A stretch of DNA of 14,346 bases from IMCC26077 sp964418325 (lineage in GTDB: Bacteria; Actinomycetota; Actinomycetes; Nanopelagicales; Nanopelagicaceae). Made by a program: the position numbers and the translations under genes. This document shows, piece after piece, positions 13,937 to 14,346 of the stretch; position 1 is the stretch's first letter; every line of letters begins with the position of its first letter. A model generated the notes under the pieces. That model was not told the DNA's origin. It ran no database searches and saw only the letters and a list, made by a program, of their open reading frames with translations. The DNA lies in contig CAYQLC010000029.1 in assembly GCA_964418325.1 (NCBI GenBank), positions 1-14,346 of the forward strand, written 5' to 3'.

Positions 13937-14346
13937 TCACACACGCTCCCTTCACGCACATAAAACCGACGATCTTTAAATTCCTTAGGTAGATCATCCT
14001 CGACTGCGGCTGTTACAAAGACTTGCTCACTTTCGTCAATCAATGAAAGCAGCGCTCCTCTACGCAAACTATCCAACTCAGCAAAAACATCGTCAAGTAT
14101 CAGTATCGGTTGAGCGCCCACTCCGCCACCTTCGTTGCTCAGCAATTGATAAGCACCCATCCGTAAGGCAAGGGCATATGACCATGACTCTCCTTGGCTC
14201 GCATAGCCTTTTACTGGAGTTGGGCCAAGAGTTAAGAGTAAATCGTCGCGGTGTGGTCCAACTAAAGTCACACCTCGTTCTAGTTCTGCTCTTCGCAAAT
14301 TTGGAATGAGACTGGCAATCTCACCTTCAAGTTCGACTGCACTTTT
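13933..14346 (-). CDS. recF: DNA replication and repair protein RecF, C-terminal part
   Basis: The last 137 residues of RecF are visible, and the frame stays open to the window edge, so the N-terminus lies outside. RecF is an SMC-like ATPase that helps load RecA at single-strand gaps through RecO and RecR. Seen here are GVTLVGPHRDD, the ABC signature region SQGESWSYALALRMG, and the Walker B with D-loop PILILDDVFAELD followed by SLRR. It ends with the typical RFYVREGSV. The frame upstream of the apparent TTG start at 14298 continues in RecF-like sequence, so that TTG is not the true start. The stop overlaps the DUF721 start by 4 nt. Confidence 0.96.
   Translation of the reverse strand, partial: KSAVELEGEIASLIPNLRRAELERGVTLVGPHRDDLLLTLGPTPVKGYASQGESWSYALALRMGAYQLLSNEGGGVGAQPILILDDVFAELDSLRRGALLSLIDESEQVFVTAAVEDDLPKEFKDRRFYVREGSVCE

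Noticed and set aside
1..14346. CRISPR arrays, insertion sequences, toxin-antitoxin or defence genes
   Set aside because: I saw no spaced repeats, transposase motifs or defence domains. All coding space is accounted for by ordinary chromosomal genes.

Overview
The window is a housekeeping segment of an actinobacterial chromosome next to the replication origin. On the minus strand, entering from the right edge, run recF (3' part), a DciA-like DUF721 gene, gyrB, gyrA, tRNA-Ile(GAT), a tiny DLW-39-like gene and tRNA-Ala(TGC). Then come ppiA, crgA, a pabA/trpG-type glutaminase and a PASTA-domain Ser/Thr kinase with its PP2C phosphatase. This order (recF-DUF721-gyrB-gyrA-tRNAs-ppiA-crgA-trpG-pknB-pstP) is the known actinobacterial oriC neighbourhood. 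Moderate GC, tight packing, 1-4 nt overlaps and missing members of the usual pknB cluster suggest a streamlined actinobacterium. A freshwater acI/Nanopelagicales lineage would fit, but that is inference. The assembler-style gap suggests a metagenome or single-cell assembly.

Layout from left to right. Positions 1-55 hold the 5' part of a minus-strand tRNA-Ser(TGA). Positions 98-3873 hold a tight minus-strand operon, pheA > serS > Cof-type HAD phosphatase > SDR oxidoreductase, with adjacent or overlapping stop and start codons. A 55-bp divergent region separates it from pstP-pknB on the plus strand (3929-6297). pknB converges on pabA, and the two stop codons share the palindrome TTAA. pabA is divergent from crgA. 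crgA converges on ppiA over a short spacer holding DnaA-box-like sites. ppiA is divergent from a small unrecognised membrane protein gene, apparently across a symmetric two-way -10 element. That gene converges on tRNA-Ala. The rest (8243-14346) is the minus-strand tRNA-gyrA-gyrB-DUF721-recF block.

The genes fall into four roles: DNA topology and replication (gyrA, gyrB, DciA-like, recF); cell-wall sensing and division (PknB, PstP, CrgA); amino acid, folate and translation functions (pheA, serS, pabA, three tRNAs); and protein folding (ppiA). I see no mobile element, CRISPR array, defence system or clearly new multi-gene system.

Four observations stand out. (1) The 100-N gap inside gyrB is almost certainly false: its flanks carry the same 55 bases, and removing 155 nt restores one 664-codon frame. 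(2) A cluster with one perfect and one 8/9 DnaA box lies between crgA and ppiA. (3) Three genes share an exact TANNNT-N7-start arrangement typical of leaderless transcription, which also bears on start-codon choice. (4) A nearly symmetric -10 element could drive two divergent genes.
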